Assembly (NCBI RefSeq): GCF_008122525.1
Contig: NZ_VSRV01000001.1
Coordinates: 2,294,001-2,358,000 of the forward strand
Direction: 5' to 3'
Length of the DNA stretch: 64,000 nucleotides
DNA from: Marinomonas sp. IMCC 4694
GTDB taxonomy: Bacteria; Pseudomonadota; Gammaproteobacteria; Pseudomonadales; Marinomonadaceae
Made by a program: the position numbers and the translations under genes. Positions 31,101 through 39,740 of the stretch are shown here, one piece after another (positions within the stretch are counted from its first letter, which is position 1; each line of letters starts with the position of its first letter). Below the pieces are notes generated by a model that saw only the letters and a list, made by a program, of their open reading frames with translations, did no database searches and was not told the origin of the DNA.

Positions 31101-31430
31101 TTACTCATCCTCATCAGACAAGGGCGCATCCAAATCTATCTCAACACCCACAATAAGACTTTGCACAGTGTTGCGCATGCTTGCTGTCAGATGCTGTAGA
31201 TTTTCTGGATGCTGCTGCATGTCATCCGCTAAAAAAGACAAAAACTTATTCATCACGGGATCGTCGTCTATTGTTTTGACTTTTGTCATCAAAACATTGC
31301 CATCTGCTTGAATGACATACCGAATTTTATCTTTTTTACTCAAATGAAGAGCACGGCGTACAGAACTAGGCACGGTTGTTTGAAAACGTTCGGTAAGTGT
31401 TGACTCGGTTTCTAAGGCAATATTAGCCAT
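31101..31430 (-). CDS. prlF: Antitoxin PrlF (SohA), AbrB-fold
   Basis: A 109-residue antitoxin; E. coli PrlF is 111. The N-terminal swapped-hairpin AbrB/SpoVT domain includes ESTLTERFQTTVPSSVRRAL and KDKIRYVIQADG. The C-terminal half (FLSFLADDMQQHP, then a very acidic DAPLSDEDE tail) should bind and neutralise YhaV. The complex of this pair is known to repress its own promoter. ATG 31430 is chosen for AGAGGTG about 4 bp upstream, discarding 24 residues of upstream frame. Confidence 0.92.
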   Translation of the reverse strand: MANIALETESTLTERFQTTVPSSVRRALHLSKKDKIRYVIQADGNVLMTKVKTIDDDPVMNKFLSFLADDMQQHPENLQHLTASMRNTVQSLIVGVEIDLDAPLSDEDE

Positions 31431-31546
31431 AATCACCTCTATCTCTCTGCGGAATGTATGACTGAAAATTGTAGTGCCAAAACGTAAGCAATGCAAACGC
31501 ATTACCTGTGTTTATCATTACAAGACTAGCGAATAAAAGGCTCGAT

Positions 31547-32104
31547 TTATGTCAGTAAACTATCCAGCTGATGCACCAAATCCGTCTTGTTCATCATTGA
31601 CTGATTCATTAGTGTGGGCATCAATAACGCTTCTCGACTTACCGCTTTTAAAGCAAAAAAATTCATCGATGACACTGAAAACGCGTCAATCCATTCCAAT
31701 AAAACGGTTTCTAATACAGATTCAAATTCAGCAAAGAGGCTAAATGTAGACGGCTGCATTTTGTGCTGTTCGCCTAATAAAATGCGGTACACGGCAAGAC
31801 GCTCTGGTTTGCCGACCCAGGTTTCCCAAAGACGTACCCAGCCGGTAATTAAGCTGGTGTCTTTTTCTTTTCGCACACCCATTAAGCAAGTTTGCATGTC
31901 ACTTTCGGCTTGCTCCGTAAGAGCTGTTAAGACGTTTTCCCACAGGACTAATTTGGTCGGGAAATTACTGTACACCGTGGGTTTAGACACAGCAGCGGTG
32001 ATAACTACCTGATCAATACTGGTACTTTGATAGCCCTGCTGAGTGAATAAGCCTTTCGCTGCTGTTACAATGTGCGCTTTCTTACTGGGTCTACCACGTG
32101 CCAT
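31547..32104 (-). CDS. TetR-family regulator, divergent from trpBA
   Basis: A 185-residue regulator. The N-terminal helix-turn-helix (IVTAAKGLFTQQGYQSTSIDQV, then SKPTVYSNFPTKLVLWENV) is typical TetR/AcrR; the C-terminal ligand domain is unassigned. ATG 32104 (MARGRPSKK) is the natural TetR start; the 50 codons upstream overlap the trpB promoter. The 120-bp divergent region holds an inverted repeat overlapping the likely trpB promoter, so repression of trpBA and itself is likely (inference). TetR control of trp genes is not the known pattern: E. coli uses TrpR and attenuation, pseudomonads use LysR-type TrpI. Confidence 0.88.
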   Translation of the reverse strand: MARGRPSKKAHIVTAAKGLFTQQGYQSTSIDQVVITAAVSKPTVYSNFPTKLVLWENVLTALTEQAESDMQTCLMGVRKEKDTSLITGWVRLWETWVGKPERLAVYRILLGEQHKMQPSTFSLFAEFESVLETVLLEWIDAFSVSSMNFFALKAVSREALLMPTLMNQSMMNKTDLVHQLDSLLT

Positions 32105-32155
32105 GACGTTCTCTTCATAAAAGTAATTTAAAGGGTATTTCCTTTGATGAAACAC

Positions 32156-32184
32156 TTGACGTGGCCCTATCATCGCATTAAATT
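32156..32184 (+). promoter_or_regulatory. Probable trpB promoter
   Basis: TTGACG (32156-32161), 17-bp spacer, TAAATT (32179-32184), 41 bp before the trpB ATG. The -35 box is close to consensus. GGAG at 32214-32217 is the trpB ribosome-binding site. Confidence 0.55.
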
Positions 32185-32204
32185 TACTAAACGGTATAGT
32201 TAAA
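32183..32204. promoter_or_regulatory. Candidate TetR operator between regulator and trpB
   Basis: Imperfect inverted repeat TTTACTA / TAGTTAAA around ACGGTA. It overlaps the trpB -10 element, a classical position for a TetR-family repressor. No other repeat of this quality is seen in the divergent region. Confidence 0.45.
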
Positions 32205-32224
32205 TAATTAATTGGAGACACATC

Positions 32225-33487
32225 ATGCAAAGCGAGAACGGTTTCTACGGGCAATACGGCGGTAGCTATATTCCTGAAATCCTTTATTCAAGCCAGCAAC
32301 AAATTCTTAATGCGTTTGAAGAAGCGAAAAATGATCCTGAATTTCTCGCGGAGTTGAACAAACAATGGCAGCAATTTTCTGGCCGTCCCACACCTTTGAC
32401 GTTTTGCGCCAATTTGACGGAGCATTTCGGTGGCGCACAAATTTATTTAAAACGTGAAGACTTAAATCACAGCGGCGCTCACAAAATGAACAACGTCATT
32501 GGCCAAGGTTTGTTGGTCAAACGCATGGGCAAAAAACGGGTTATCGCGGAAACAGGCGCAGGCCAACACGGTATCGCAACCGCCCTTGTGGCGGCACGTT
32601 TAGGTCTGGAATGCACCATTTATATGGGTGCAAAAGACATCGAACGCCAATATCCAAACGTATTTTGGATGAAGCAGCTTGGTGCGACCGTGGTACCGGT
32701 AACAACAGGCGCCCAGACTCTTCGCGATGCGCTGGACGAAGCTTTACGTGATTGGTCTTCTAGCCACGAAGATAGCCACTATTTGATCGGTACGTCTTGT
32801 GGTTGTGCGCCCTTCCCTGAAATGGTGGCGTTTTTTCAATCGGTGATTGGCAACGAAGTGCGCGAACAAAGTGTTGCACAATTCGGTCAGTTTCCAGACC
32901 GCTTGTACGCTTGTGTCGGCGGCGGCTCAAATGCTTGCGGTTTGTTCCTACCGTTTTTAGATGATAAAGAAGTAGAAATGGTTGGCGTTGAAGCCGGCGG
33001 TAAAGGCCTAGAACTTGGCGAGCATTCGATTCGTTTGTCTCATAACTTAGGTCAACCCGGTATCGCACAAGGCTTTGCCACCATGTTTTTACAAGACAAA
33101 GCTGGCCAGTTGCAAGAAACACATTCCATTGCCGCAGGCTTAGACTACGTGGGCGTATCACCCATTATTGCGCACTTAGCAGAAATTGGTCGCATTCAAA
33201 TGACCTATGCGATGGACGACGATGTCATCGCGGCTTGTACTTTATTGCTGAAAAAAGAAGGCATTATTCCCGCTCTGGAATCGTCTCACGCCTTAGCCGG
33301 TGCCTTTAAAGATGCGCCAAATTTACCGAAAGACAGCAAGATTGTGATCAACTTATCTGGTCGTGGTGACAAAGACATCTTCAACGTAGCCAAAGCCGTG
33401 CAAGATGAAACCTTCCCGCAGTTTTTAACTGATTACTTAGCGGCTTACCCAACCAGTCACGCTGATCACAAGGAGCAAAATGCATGA
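32225..33487 (+). CDS. trpB: Tryptophan synthase beta chain
   Basis: Condenses indole with L-serine using PLP. A 420-residue protein; usual length is ~400, and here the C-terminus carries ~20 extra polar residues. The PLP Lys is at position 87 in HSGAHKMNN and Glu109 in AETGAGQHG, matching the Salmonella numbering exactly. CVGGGSNA is the phosphate loop and ALESSHALA is near the C-terminus. The GPHPYP segment of E. coli is GCAPFP here, so this is a fairly divergent TrpB. It overlaps trpA by 4 bp and has no trpC or trpF beside it. Confidence 0.93.
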   Translation: MQSENGFYGQYGGSYIPEILYSSQQQILNAFEEAKNDPEFLAELNKQWQQFSGRPTPLTFCANLTEHFGGAQIYLKREDLNHSGAHKMNNVIGQGLLVKRMGKKRVIAETGAGQHGIATALVAARLGLECTIYMGAKDIERQYPNVFWMKQLGATVVPVTTGAQTLRDALDEALRDWSSSHEDSHYLIGTSCGCAPFPEMVAFFQSVIGNEVREQSVAQFGQFPDRLYACVGGGSNACGLFLPFLDDKEVEMVGVEAGGKGLELGEHSIRLSHNLGQPGIAQGFATMFLQDKAGQLQETHSIAAGLDYVGVSPIIAHLAEIGRIQMTYAMDDDVIAACTLLLKKEGIIPALESSHALAGAFKDAPNLPKDSKIVINLSGRGDKDIFNVAKAVQDETFPQFLTDYLAAYPTSHADHKEQNA

Positions 33488-34269
33488 GCCAATTAGCCAC
33501 TTTTATTCATGAAAAACGCCAAGTAAAACCCATTTTATCGATGACGCATGTGGTTTATGGCTATCCAACGGTCCAAGAAAGTTTGGATTGGATGGAAAGA
33601 CTGATGCAAGAAGGTGTGGATTTCATCGAAGTACAATTCCCTTTTTCAGATCCTGTCGCCGATGGGCCAAGTATCGTGGCAGCGTGCCATAAAGCGCTAG
33701 AGCAAGAATTAGACGTAGATACGTGTTTGTCTGAACTGGGTTCGCTGGCAAAAAAATACACGCAAAGCCGTATTGTGTTAATGAGCTATTTAAACCCCAT
33801 GTATCGTTTTGGCCTCGACAAATTGGCCAAACGCGCAGCAGAAGAACATGTCATCGGGTTGATTTTACCGGATTTGCCCATTGAACAAGCGGCAACATAC
33901 CAAGCCGCATGTAAAGCCAATAATATTGATCCTGTATGGTTGGTCACCCCCGTCACGCCACCAGCACGTTTGGAAATGTTGGCCAGCCAAGCCAGTGGTT
34001 TCTTGTATTGTGTCGCACGCTCTGGCGTAACGGGCCACTCCAGTCACGAAGGTAAAGTCAAAAACACCTCCCTCGATGATTACTTAGCGCACATTAAACA
34101 ACACGCCAGTGCCCCTATGGGCGTGGGTTTTGGCTTGCGGGAACGAGCGCAAATCGAGCAACTTATTGGCAAAGCTGACGTTGCTATTCTTGGATCGGCT
34201 TTATTAGATGCATACAATCAGGGCGGGCAAGATGCCGGTATCAAACTGATTAACGATTTGTTTGATTAA
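33484..34269 (+). CDS. trpA: Tryptophan synthase alpha chain
   Basis: Cleaves indole-3-glycerol phosphate to indole for TrpB. A 261-residue TIM barrel. The catalytic Glu49 (FIEVQFPFSDP) and Asp60 (VADGP) are at their canonical positions. The LGDPG-like loop after strand 1 is replaced by YGYPT and overall similarity to E. coli TrpA is low, so the enzyme is divergent but probably active. The ATG overlaps the trpB stop (ATGA), consistent with the tight coupling of the alpha-beta complex. Confidence 0.9.
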   Translation: MSQLATFIHEKRQVKPILSMTHVVYGYPTVQESLDWMERLMQEGVDFIEVQFPFSDPVADGPSIVAACHKALEQELDVDTCLSELGSLAKKYTQSRIVLMSYLNPMYRFGLDKLAKRAAEEHVIGLILPDLPIEQAATYQAACKANNIDPVWLVTPVTPPARLEMLASQASGFLYCVARSGVTGHSSHEGKVKNTSLDDYLAHIKQHASAPMGVGFGLRERAQIEQLIGKADVAILGSALLDAYNQGGQDAGIKLINDLFD

Positions 34270-34290
34270 AATAAGACAGGCTTATCCATG

Positions 34291-34327
34291 TTATCGTGTC
34301 GTTTCTGTTAAAAAATCGACACGATAA
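34291..34327. terminator. Hairpin between trpA and msrB
   Basis: Inverted repeat TTATCGTGTCG / CGACACGATAA with a 14-nt loop between two convergent genes. There is no strong T run, so this could be a weak bidirectional terminator. Confidence 0.5.
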
Positions 34328-34335
34328 TGTTGTCT

Positions 34336-34830
34336 TCAGGCCGGTTTGAAGATCAACGAAACCCCATTTAAACAATGACGTAATCCCGTTGGCTGTGGCC
34401 CATCGTTAAAAATGTGTCCAAGGTGACTGCCACAACGACGACAATGCACTTCGGTGCGTGTCATGAAAAACCCCTTGTCTTCTTTTGTACCGATTGAATC
34501 AGGTAAACTTTCATAAAAACTGGGCCATCCGGTTCCGCTCTCATATTTTGTACGACTAGGGTACAAAGCAAGATCGCAGCCTTTACAATGATAATTCCCT
34601 TTGCGTTTTTCACTCAACAACGCACTGGTGCCCGCGCGCTCTGTGCTTTCTTCTCGCATGACTTGATATTCAAAATCCGACAGCATGGCGCGCCATTCTT
34701 TTTCGGTGCGAACCACTTCAAACGTTACATTCGATGCCTGAGCCGAGGCGCTAACACTGGCAGACAGAGGCAACATATTGGCAACGCCGACGGCACAAGC
34801 CGTTTGGATGAGAAATTTTCGACGATTCAT
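34336..34830 (-). CDS. msrB: Peptide-methionine (R)-S-oxide reductase, Tat-exported
   Basis: Reduces methionine-R-sulfoxide in proteins. A 164-residue protein. The first ~34 residues are a Tat signal (NRRKFLIQTA, then a hydrophobic stretch ending ASA), so it probably works in the periplasm. Zinc ligands are Cys82/Cys85 (CKGC) and Cys130/Cys133 (CRRC); the catalytic Cys153 is in RHCLNGVSL. ATG 34830 has GGAG upstream. MsrB enzymes with their own Tat signal repair oxidised envelope proteins; katG nearby also points to oxidative stress, but they are not in one operon. Confidence 0.92.
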   Translation of the reverse strand: MNRRKFLIQTACAVGVANMLPLSASVSASAQASNVTFEVVRTEKEWRAMLSDFEYQVMREESTERAGTSALLSEKRKGNYHCKGCDLALYPSRTKYESGTGWPSFYESLPDSIGTKEDKGFFMTRTEVHCRRCGSHLGHIFNDGPQPTGLRHCLNGVSLIFKPA

Positions 34831-34894
34831 AATACTTACTCCGTTCTAAATGGGTTCTAAATACGTTTCAAAAACTGAAATGCCTTACTTAAAC

Positions 34895-36229
34895 TTACGT
34901 GTTTTTTTCGTCTTTGGCCTTGGCAAGCTGTAAAAAACGCTTATGTATTTTACGCGTCGCCAGCCATACCCCGCCCACAACAAGGGGGACAGACAAACCG
35001 ATTACCAAACTTTTATCGAAACTCACCCCTTTGTCATACACCGCTTCAATTAGGAACTTCAACAAGCCAACACTGTAATAACTGATCGCCGCCACCGACA
35101 AGCCTTCTACTGTGTGTTGCATGGCCAGTTGTATTTTTGAACGTCGATCCATAGAAGTGAGTAATTGCTGATTTTGAGACTGTATCGACATTTCCACCTG
35201 AGTTCGCATCATGTCGGACACCCTATCAATACGCATAGACAAATTTTCAAGATGTTCGTTCGTGGTGTTACAGGTACGCACCGCTGGCGTTAAACGGCGC
35301 GTCATAAACTCAGTTACGGTTAAATGGCCCGAAACCTCGTCTTCTTTAAGTTCATTTAAGCGCTTTAACACCAGTTCATGGTAGGCACGGGAAGCGCTGA
35401 ATCGAAACGAGGTTTTCGCCCGGGCGGCTTCGACCCACGCCGCCATTTTAATCAATTCACTGAGCAGTGTTTGTGCGTCTGAGGCTTCTCCTGGGTCGGC
35501 CAAATTGCCGGTAGTACGGGCAAGTTTCTCGTCCATGATGACCAGCTCAGCGTTGTATTGTCGCGCCGTAGGTAACGCCAATAGCGCCATCAGACGATAG
35601 GTTTCTATTTCGACCACACGCTGTACCATGCGCCCCAATTGGCTGTCACTCATGCTTTTGTTGTAAATCAAAAAGCGACCGCACCCATCACTGTGCAGCT
35701 GAAAGCTGGTCCAAACTTGCGCGTCGCCATTTTGTGGTCGACTGCCCACCAGACGCATGCCTTCAAAGTGGCTTTTTACCAAAGCAAGGTCGGGCTCAGG
35801 AATGGTTCGTGCGTCTTCCACTGCCACATGAAAAGCCGCAATAACCTTGCCTGGTAAGTGTGCCAGCCAGTCCATGGGGAGACAAGACAGCGCATTTTGA
35901 TCAAAAAAGCCCAATGTTGCATCGACCTGCTCGCAGGTAATCATGTAAGACGTAAACTCAAGGTGTTTGTCACGTCGTATTTTAAAATCACCAAACTGCA
36001 CCTCAAAACACACGCTATCGTGTTCCGGTGGGGTACCTTTAAAATGTTCATAGAGCGTGCGAAAATGCTCAAACTCACGGTGTTTCTGGTCTGGGTTTAC
36101 CATCACGGCAAGGTAGCTGATTCTCGCTGGGCTTGGCAGTACCTGAAAAGGGCGCGAATGCAATTCGGCATAAAGTGCATGTCGTAAGGGGTGTATCGCT
36201 AATCCGTACGTATTATCCACCGTGTTCAC
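34895..36229 (-). CDS. DUF3422 family membrane protein
   Basis: A 444-residue protein of unknown role. It starts at a GTG (36227-36229) with GGAG about 7 bp upstream. The N-terminal part contains HPLRHALYAELHSRPF and later FQLHSDGCGRFLIYN, typical of DUF3422; the middle is a long helical region; two hydrophobic helices lie near the C-terminus (~365-385 and ~398-417), followed by a basic tail. Probably anchored in the inner membrane with most of the protein cytosolic. No functional clue in the context. Confidence 0.82.
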   Translation of the reverse strand: MNTVDNTYGLAIHPLRHALYAELHSRPFQVLPSPARISYLAVMVNPDQKHREFEHFRTLYEHFKGTPPEHDSVCFEVQFGDFKIRRDKHLEFTSYMITCEQVDATLGFFDQNALSCLPMDWLAHLPGKVIAAFHVAVEDARTIPEPDLALVKSHFEGMRLVGSRPQNGDAQVWTSFQLHSDGCGRFLIYNKSMSDSQLGRMVQRVVEIETYRLMALLALPTARQYNAELVIMDEKLARTTGNLADPGEASDAQTLLSELIKMAAWVEAARAKTSFRFSASRAYHELVLKRLNELKEDEVSGHLTVTEFMTRRLTPAVRTCNTTNEHLENLSMRIDRVSDMMRTQVEMSIQSQNQQLLTSMDRRSKIQLAMQHTVEGLSVAAISYYSVGLLKFLIEAVYDKGVSFDKSLVIGLSVPLVVGGVWLATRKIHKRFLQLAKAKDEKNT

Positions 36230-36293
36230 TGTTTTTCTCCGGTTGCTGGCAGTAAAGTGCCATAAAATATAGTTAGATAAGGTGCACTTTCAG

Positions 36294-36851
36294 ATGATAC
36301 GAACACTCATTAACATCGGTATTATTGTCATGAGCCTACAAGCGATACCACTTGTCTATGGCGACAATTTAGTGGCGTTTGGAACCGCCTGCTTGGCAAA
36401 AGAAGCCCTGTTAAAAGAAGCCGAAAATCGCTTAAATGACAGAACGACCATCGACGCTGACGATTCAACAGCAAAAGGCACTCGTGACGCATTAGTCGGA
36501 TACGAAACAGAGCAAAATCAGCTAAACGAAGCCATCACCCAATGCCTTGAAACCACCCCAAACAGCGCCTATTGTCATCAAGTGCGACGTCGCCAAAATG
36601 AACTTGCCTATCTGATTGAAAAAAGCAAGGCCACAACCTTAAACAGTAGGTTAGCCAACGCTTTAGATAAGCCAGATGTATTCGCTCAAAACGACATAAC
36701 GCAAGAGCAGGTTAAGCAACAACACGAGCGTTTCATTGCGCTTTGCCGAGACTCAGACACACATTACTCGCTTATTCAAAACTCTGACGCCTACAGGGAA
36801 GTTTGCCATTCAGAGCAGGCTAAACACACCATTACATGCTCGTTTTTTTAG
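36294..36851 (+). CDS. Secreted protein of unknown function
   Basis: A 185-residue protein with a signal peptide (residues 1-~22, ending LVYG). The mature part is helical and polar with six cysteines spread along it (CLAKEALL, QCLETTPNSAYCHQV, ALCRDS, EVCHSEQ, TITCSFF), which could form disulfides in the periplasm. ATG 36294 is chosen for AAGGTG about 9 bp upstream. It is divergent from the DUF3422 gene. I do not recognise the family. Confidence 0.65.
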   Translation: MIRTLINIGIIVMSLQAIPLVYGDNLVAFGTACLAKEALLKEAENRLNDRTTIDADDSTAKGTRDALVGYETEQNQLNEAITQCLETTPNSAYCHQVRRRQNELAYLIEKSKATTLNSRLANALDKPDVFAQNDITQEQVKQQHERFIALCRDSDTHYSLIQNSDAYREVCHSEQAKHTITCSFF

Positions 36852-36898
36852 TCAGAACGTACTCGCTCATTACGTTATGAGCTTTTCCCTCTGCGTAC

Positions 36899-37438
36899 TT
36901 AATTTTTAACCAACGGCGCTTGCTCAACAATAACCAATTTGTCCATTGAGAAACCTAAAGCCTCAGCCTTACCCAATAATCGACGTTTTACGGCTTCTGG
37001 CATGGTAGGCGTTCTGGATAATAACCAGAAAAAATCACGGTTCGGACCTGACACCATCGCGTATTGATAATCAGCCTTGTCTAGTTCAAAAATCACATAA
37101 GCCCCATAAAATGGGCCAAAAAAAGACACTTTCAAATGACCAATCGTTGACGAGTTTACAAAATACGCGCGCCCTTCTGCCTCTCGCCATTCTTTATCAT
37201 CGGCGGAATACCCCCGGTTTACGACCGCAACGCCACCATCACGGCGCATGGAATACCTTGCGGTGACATTTGACAGACCCTCTTCAAAAGCATGATCTTG
37301 ACGAGCAATTTCGTACCAGGTGCCCAAATAACGCTCCAGTTGAAACTGAGCAACAGGGTCAATATTTTTTGGTGCGCCGGTACAGCCAACTAAAAAAATG
37401 GACAGCAACACGGATAAAAAACCCATATAAACGCTCAT
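36899..37438 (-). CDS. blc: Blc-type outer-membrane lipocalin
   Basis: A 179-residue lipoprotein that binds lipids or lysophospholipids. The signal ends with lipobox IFLVGC (Cys19). Lipocalin motif 1 is YLGTWYEIARQDHAFEEGL, followed by VTARYSM and FFGPFYGAYVIFEL; the C-terminus has LSRTPTM. ATG 37438 is chosen because AGAGGTG lies 5 bp upstream; upstream in-frame ATGs (37459, 37462) would add an unusual N-terminal extension. It is 65 bp after the stop of the next upstream gene, likely co-transcribed. Confidence 0.88.
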   Translation of the reverse strand: MSVYMGFLSVLLSIFLVGCTGAPKNIDPVAQFQLERYLGTWYEIARQDHAFEEGLSNVTARYSMRRDGGVAVVNRGYSADDKEWREAEGRAYFVNSSTIGHLKVSFFGPFYGAYVIFELDKADYQYAMVSGPNRDFFWLLSRTPTMPEAVKRRLLGKAEALGFSMDKLVIVEQAPLVKN

Positions 37439-37503
37439 TCTGACACCTCTAGCTGACATCATTACTTTTACCTTTGTGGTTAGCTCACAAAAAACCAACA
37501 CTG

Positions 37504-37800
37504 TTAGCTTTTAAGCGCCATACCCGCCACTTCTATAACGGTTTTCGCTTCGGTTCGCTCCATGATTTTCACTAACGCCGACTGAATCACCTCGTCTTCA
37601 CGAACATCACTCTGGCCCACAAAGCGCTGCTCTTGAGGCTCGGCTCCTTCTTCTAAAGTAAAGGTCACCACCACTTCTGACGCCATGTCGATGGCCATCT
37701 CTACCGTCGTCGCGAAATACGCAATAGATAACTGAGGATAGCCTTTGAAGCCCATTTTGACTTTTTTTGCGATACGTTTTTTAGATTTATCTAAATTCAT
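37504..37800 (-). CDS. Small unknown protein
   Basis: A 98-residue cytosolic protein with a basic N-terminus (KSKKRIAKKVKMG) and otherwise mixed acidic composition (LEEGAEPQEQRF). A good AGGTAGG ribosome-binding site supports ATG 37800. It lies between an isochorismatase-fold gene and the lipocalin on the same strand. No family recognised. Confidence 0.6.
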   Translation of the reverse strand: MNLDKSKKRIAKKVKMGFKGYPQLSIAYFATTVEMAIDMASEVVVTFTLEEGAEPQEQRFVGQSDVREDEVIQSALVKIMERTEAKTVIEVAGMALKS

Positions 37801-37879
37801 GGTGCCTACCTAAAAGATATGTATGTTGGTTGAAAAAGACTTGCTGAATTAAACCACAAAGCCAAAGGGTCAAGGCACA

Positions 37880-38419
37880 TTATTTAATGATACTCAGCGC
37901 ACCTTTAAACGCATCAGTACGGCAATCGCCCATCAATTCAAATAGACACATTTCCAAACTGGTGATGTCAGCGCCTTTGCGAATGAGCTTGTTTAGGGCC
38001 AAGGTTTTATTCGCCAATGTGCGTGATGAAACACAGTCACTCACCAACTCAACGGATTTACCTAAAGCCAATAAATCCAGTGACGTCTGGTACACACAAA
38101 CATGTGTTTCAATACCGCAAACAAGCCAGGTATCGACATGGCTTTGCTTAACCGCGTCGACCAACGCAGGCTCACCACACGCACTGAATGACCATTTTGG
38201 GATGGGTTGATGCTCTTTTAGCACGTCCCGTAATATGGGCAAGGTTTCTCCCAGTTTTTCTGGGTTTTGTTCCAGCCATAAAATCGGCAAGTTCAATAAC
38301 TTTGCCACCTTGACTAACTTAACAAGATTCGCGATAAGCGGCTCACTGTCGTTCATGATGGTTGCCAATTTGCCTTGTACATCAATCACGATCAATCCGG
38401 TTTTAGTTTTATCGAGCAT
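37880..38419 (-). CDS. Isochorismatase-fold cysteine hydrolase (YcaC-like)
   Basis: A 179-residue hydrolase. The catalytic triad of the family is visible: Asp13 (IVIDVQGKL), Lys75 (PIPKWSF) and Cys108 (CGIETHVCV), with the preceding cis-peptide region CGIE. The substrate cannot be read from sequence; members include nicotinamidases and YcaC-type enzymes. ATG 38419 has GGGG upstream; the frame extends 11 codons further but without support. Confidence 0.87.
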   Translation of the reverse strand: MLDKTKTGLIVIDVQGKLATIMNDSEPLIANLVKLVKVAKLLNLPILWLEQNPEKLGETLPILRDVLKEHQPIPKWSFSACGEPALVDAVKQSHVDTWLVCGIETHVCVYQTSLDLLALGKSVELVSDCVSSRTLANKTLALNKLIRKGADITSLEMCLFELMGDCRTDAFKGALSIIK

Positions 38420-38612
38420 TGTGTCCCCTGTATTTTTTGTCATTGAGCGCACGACCCTAGTTCAGTAACCTATTAGGCCATTCTATTACATGACCCAGGG
38501 AGACCAATGCACTCATTGGCCCTTCGAGTCTGCTTTAAAGTAACAAGAGATGTCACACGGCTCAATCAAATCCGTTACGACCCTTTCCTTGACGCCGCTT
38601 AAACCTAGACAC

Positions 38613-38635
38613 AAAAAAAGGGCTTTCGCCCTTTT
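38613..38635. terminator. Bidirectional rho-independent terminator
   Basis: AAAAAAAGGGC-TTTC-GCCCTTTT, with A and T runs on both sides. On the minus strand it terminates the iolG operon (38717). The remaining 260-bp gap up to the isochorismatase gene shows no coding potential. Confidence 0.85.
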
Positions 38636-38716
38636 ATTGCATTTACGCTACCTCAATGTGCTATCTCAACAACCGCCATGTTCTGATGGGTTTAGACGCA
38701 ATCCTAAGCATTAAGA

Positions 38717-39715
38717 TCACCAACTCAGCGAGACTTTTTGACCCGTTTCTAAAGATTGCTGAGCCGCGTCTGCCAGTATTTGCGCACGACGACCGTCTTC
38801 AAAGCTCGGGGTTACTGGCTGTTTAGCCAGCACATTTTCAATAAACGCGGTAAGCTGCAAGTTATAAGCGTCCACATAACGATCAATAAAGAAGTTGTAC
38901 AACGGATCTTTTACTTGAGTCGTCTCCTTAGTGAAGCGTGTCACTGACGTGGGCGTTTGGTTGTTCGAAATAACCATCCCCTCTGAACCAAACGCTTCTA
39001 CACGCTGATCGTATCCATAAATAGCTCGACGCGATCCATTGATGTGGATGAGACGGCCAGACTGGCTTTTCATGATCAGCATCACGCTGTCAACGTCGCC
39101 AATCTCGGTGATTTTTTCATCCACCATGGCACCACCAAATGCTTGAAGCTCAACGATCTCTTCATTTAGGACAAAACGCGCCATGTCAAAATCATGAATG
39201 ATCATGTCGCGAAAAATACCACCAGACGATTTTAAATATTCCACTGGCGCCATGCCAGGGTCGCGACTGGTAATAATCACTTGTTCGAGCTTGCCAATAC
39301 TGCCGTCTTGCGCCGCTTTAGCAATGGCCGCATGGCTCGGATCGTAACGGCGATTAAAGCCAATTTGTATCGGCACAGGGCACTCTTTAATCTGCTCTAA
39401 ACAAGCGTTGACCGTGGCGGTATCGAGGTCGATCGGCTTTTCGCACAAAATGGCCTTGCCCGCTTTCGCGGCTTTAACGATCAGGTCGACATGAGTGTCG
39501 GTGCTGGTCGCGATCAATACTGCCTGGACGTCCGGATCCGCTAACGCTTCTTCAACACTGGAGACAACCTTAGCACCCGTCGCCTTGGCCACGGCTTCGG
39601 CCGCAGGTGCGTACACATCATATACATATTTTAAATTCGATTGCGCAAACGCTTGAATATTCTGCGCGTGCATTTTTCCGATTCGACCGGCACCAAACAA
39701 AGCAAAGTTCAGCAT
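38717..39715 (-). CDS. iolG: Inositol 2-dehydrogenase
   Basis: NAD-dependent oxidation of myo-inositol, first step of inositol catabolism. A 332-residue Gfo/Idh/MocA enzyme: Rossmann LFGAGRIGKMHAQNI, catalytic region ILCEKPIDLD (Lys), QIGFNRRYDPSH and the motif HDFDMARF. This pattern is that of IolG. ATG 39715 is preceded by AAAGGAT; 22 upstream codons are discarded because they run into iolB. It follows iolB by 25 bp in the same direction, so the two are in one transcript. Confidence 0.88.
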   Translation of the reverse strand: MLNFALFGAGRIGKMHAQNIQAFAQSNLKYVYDVYAPAAEAVAKATGAKVVSSVEEALADPDVQAVLIATSTDTHVDLIVKAAKAGKAILCEKPIDLDTATVNACLEQIKECPVPIQIGFNRRYDPSHAAIAKAAQDGSIGKLEQVIITSRDPGMAPVEYLKSSGGIFRDMIIHDFDMARFVLNEEIVELQAFGGAMVDEKITEIGDVDSVMLIMKSQSGRLIHINGSRRAIYGYDQRVEAFGSEGMVISNNQTPTSVTRFTKETTQVKDPLYNFFIDRYVDAYNLQLTAFIENVLAKQPVTPSFEDGRRAQILADAAQQSLETGQKVSLSW

Positions 39716-39740
39716 TTTTAATCCTTTTAAAGTGTTTTTA

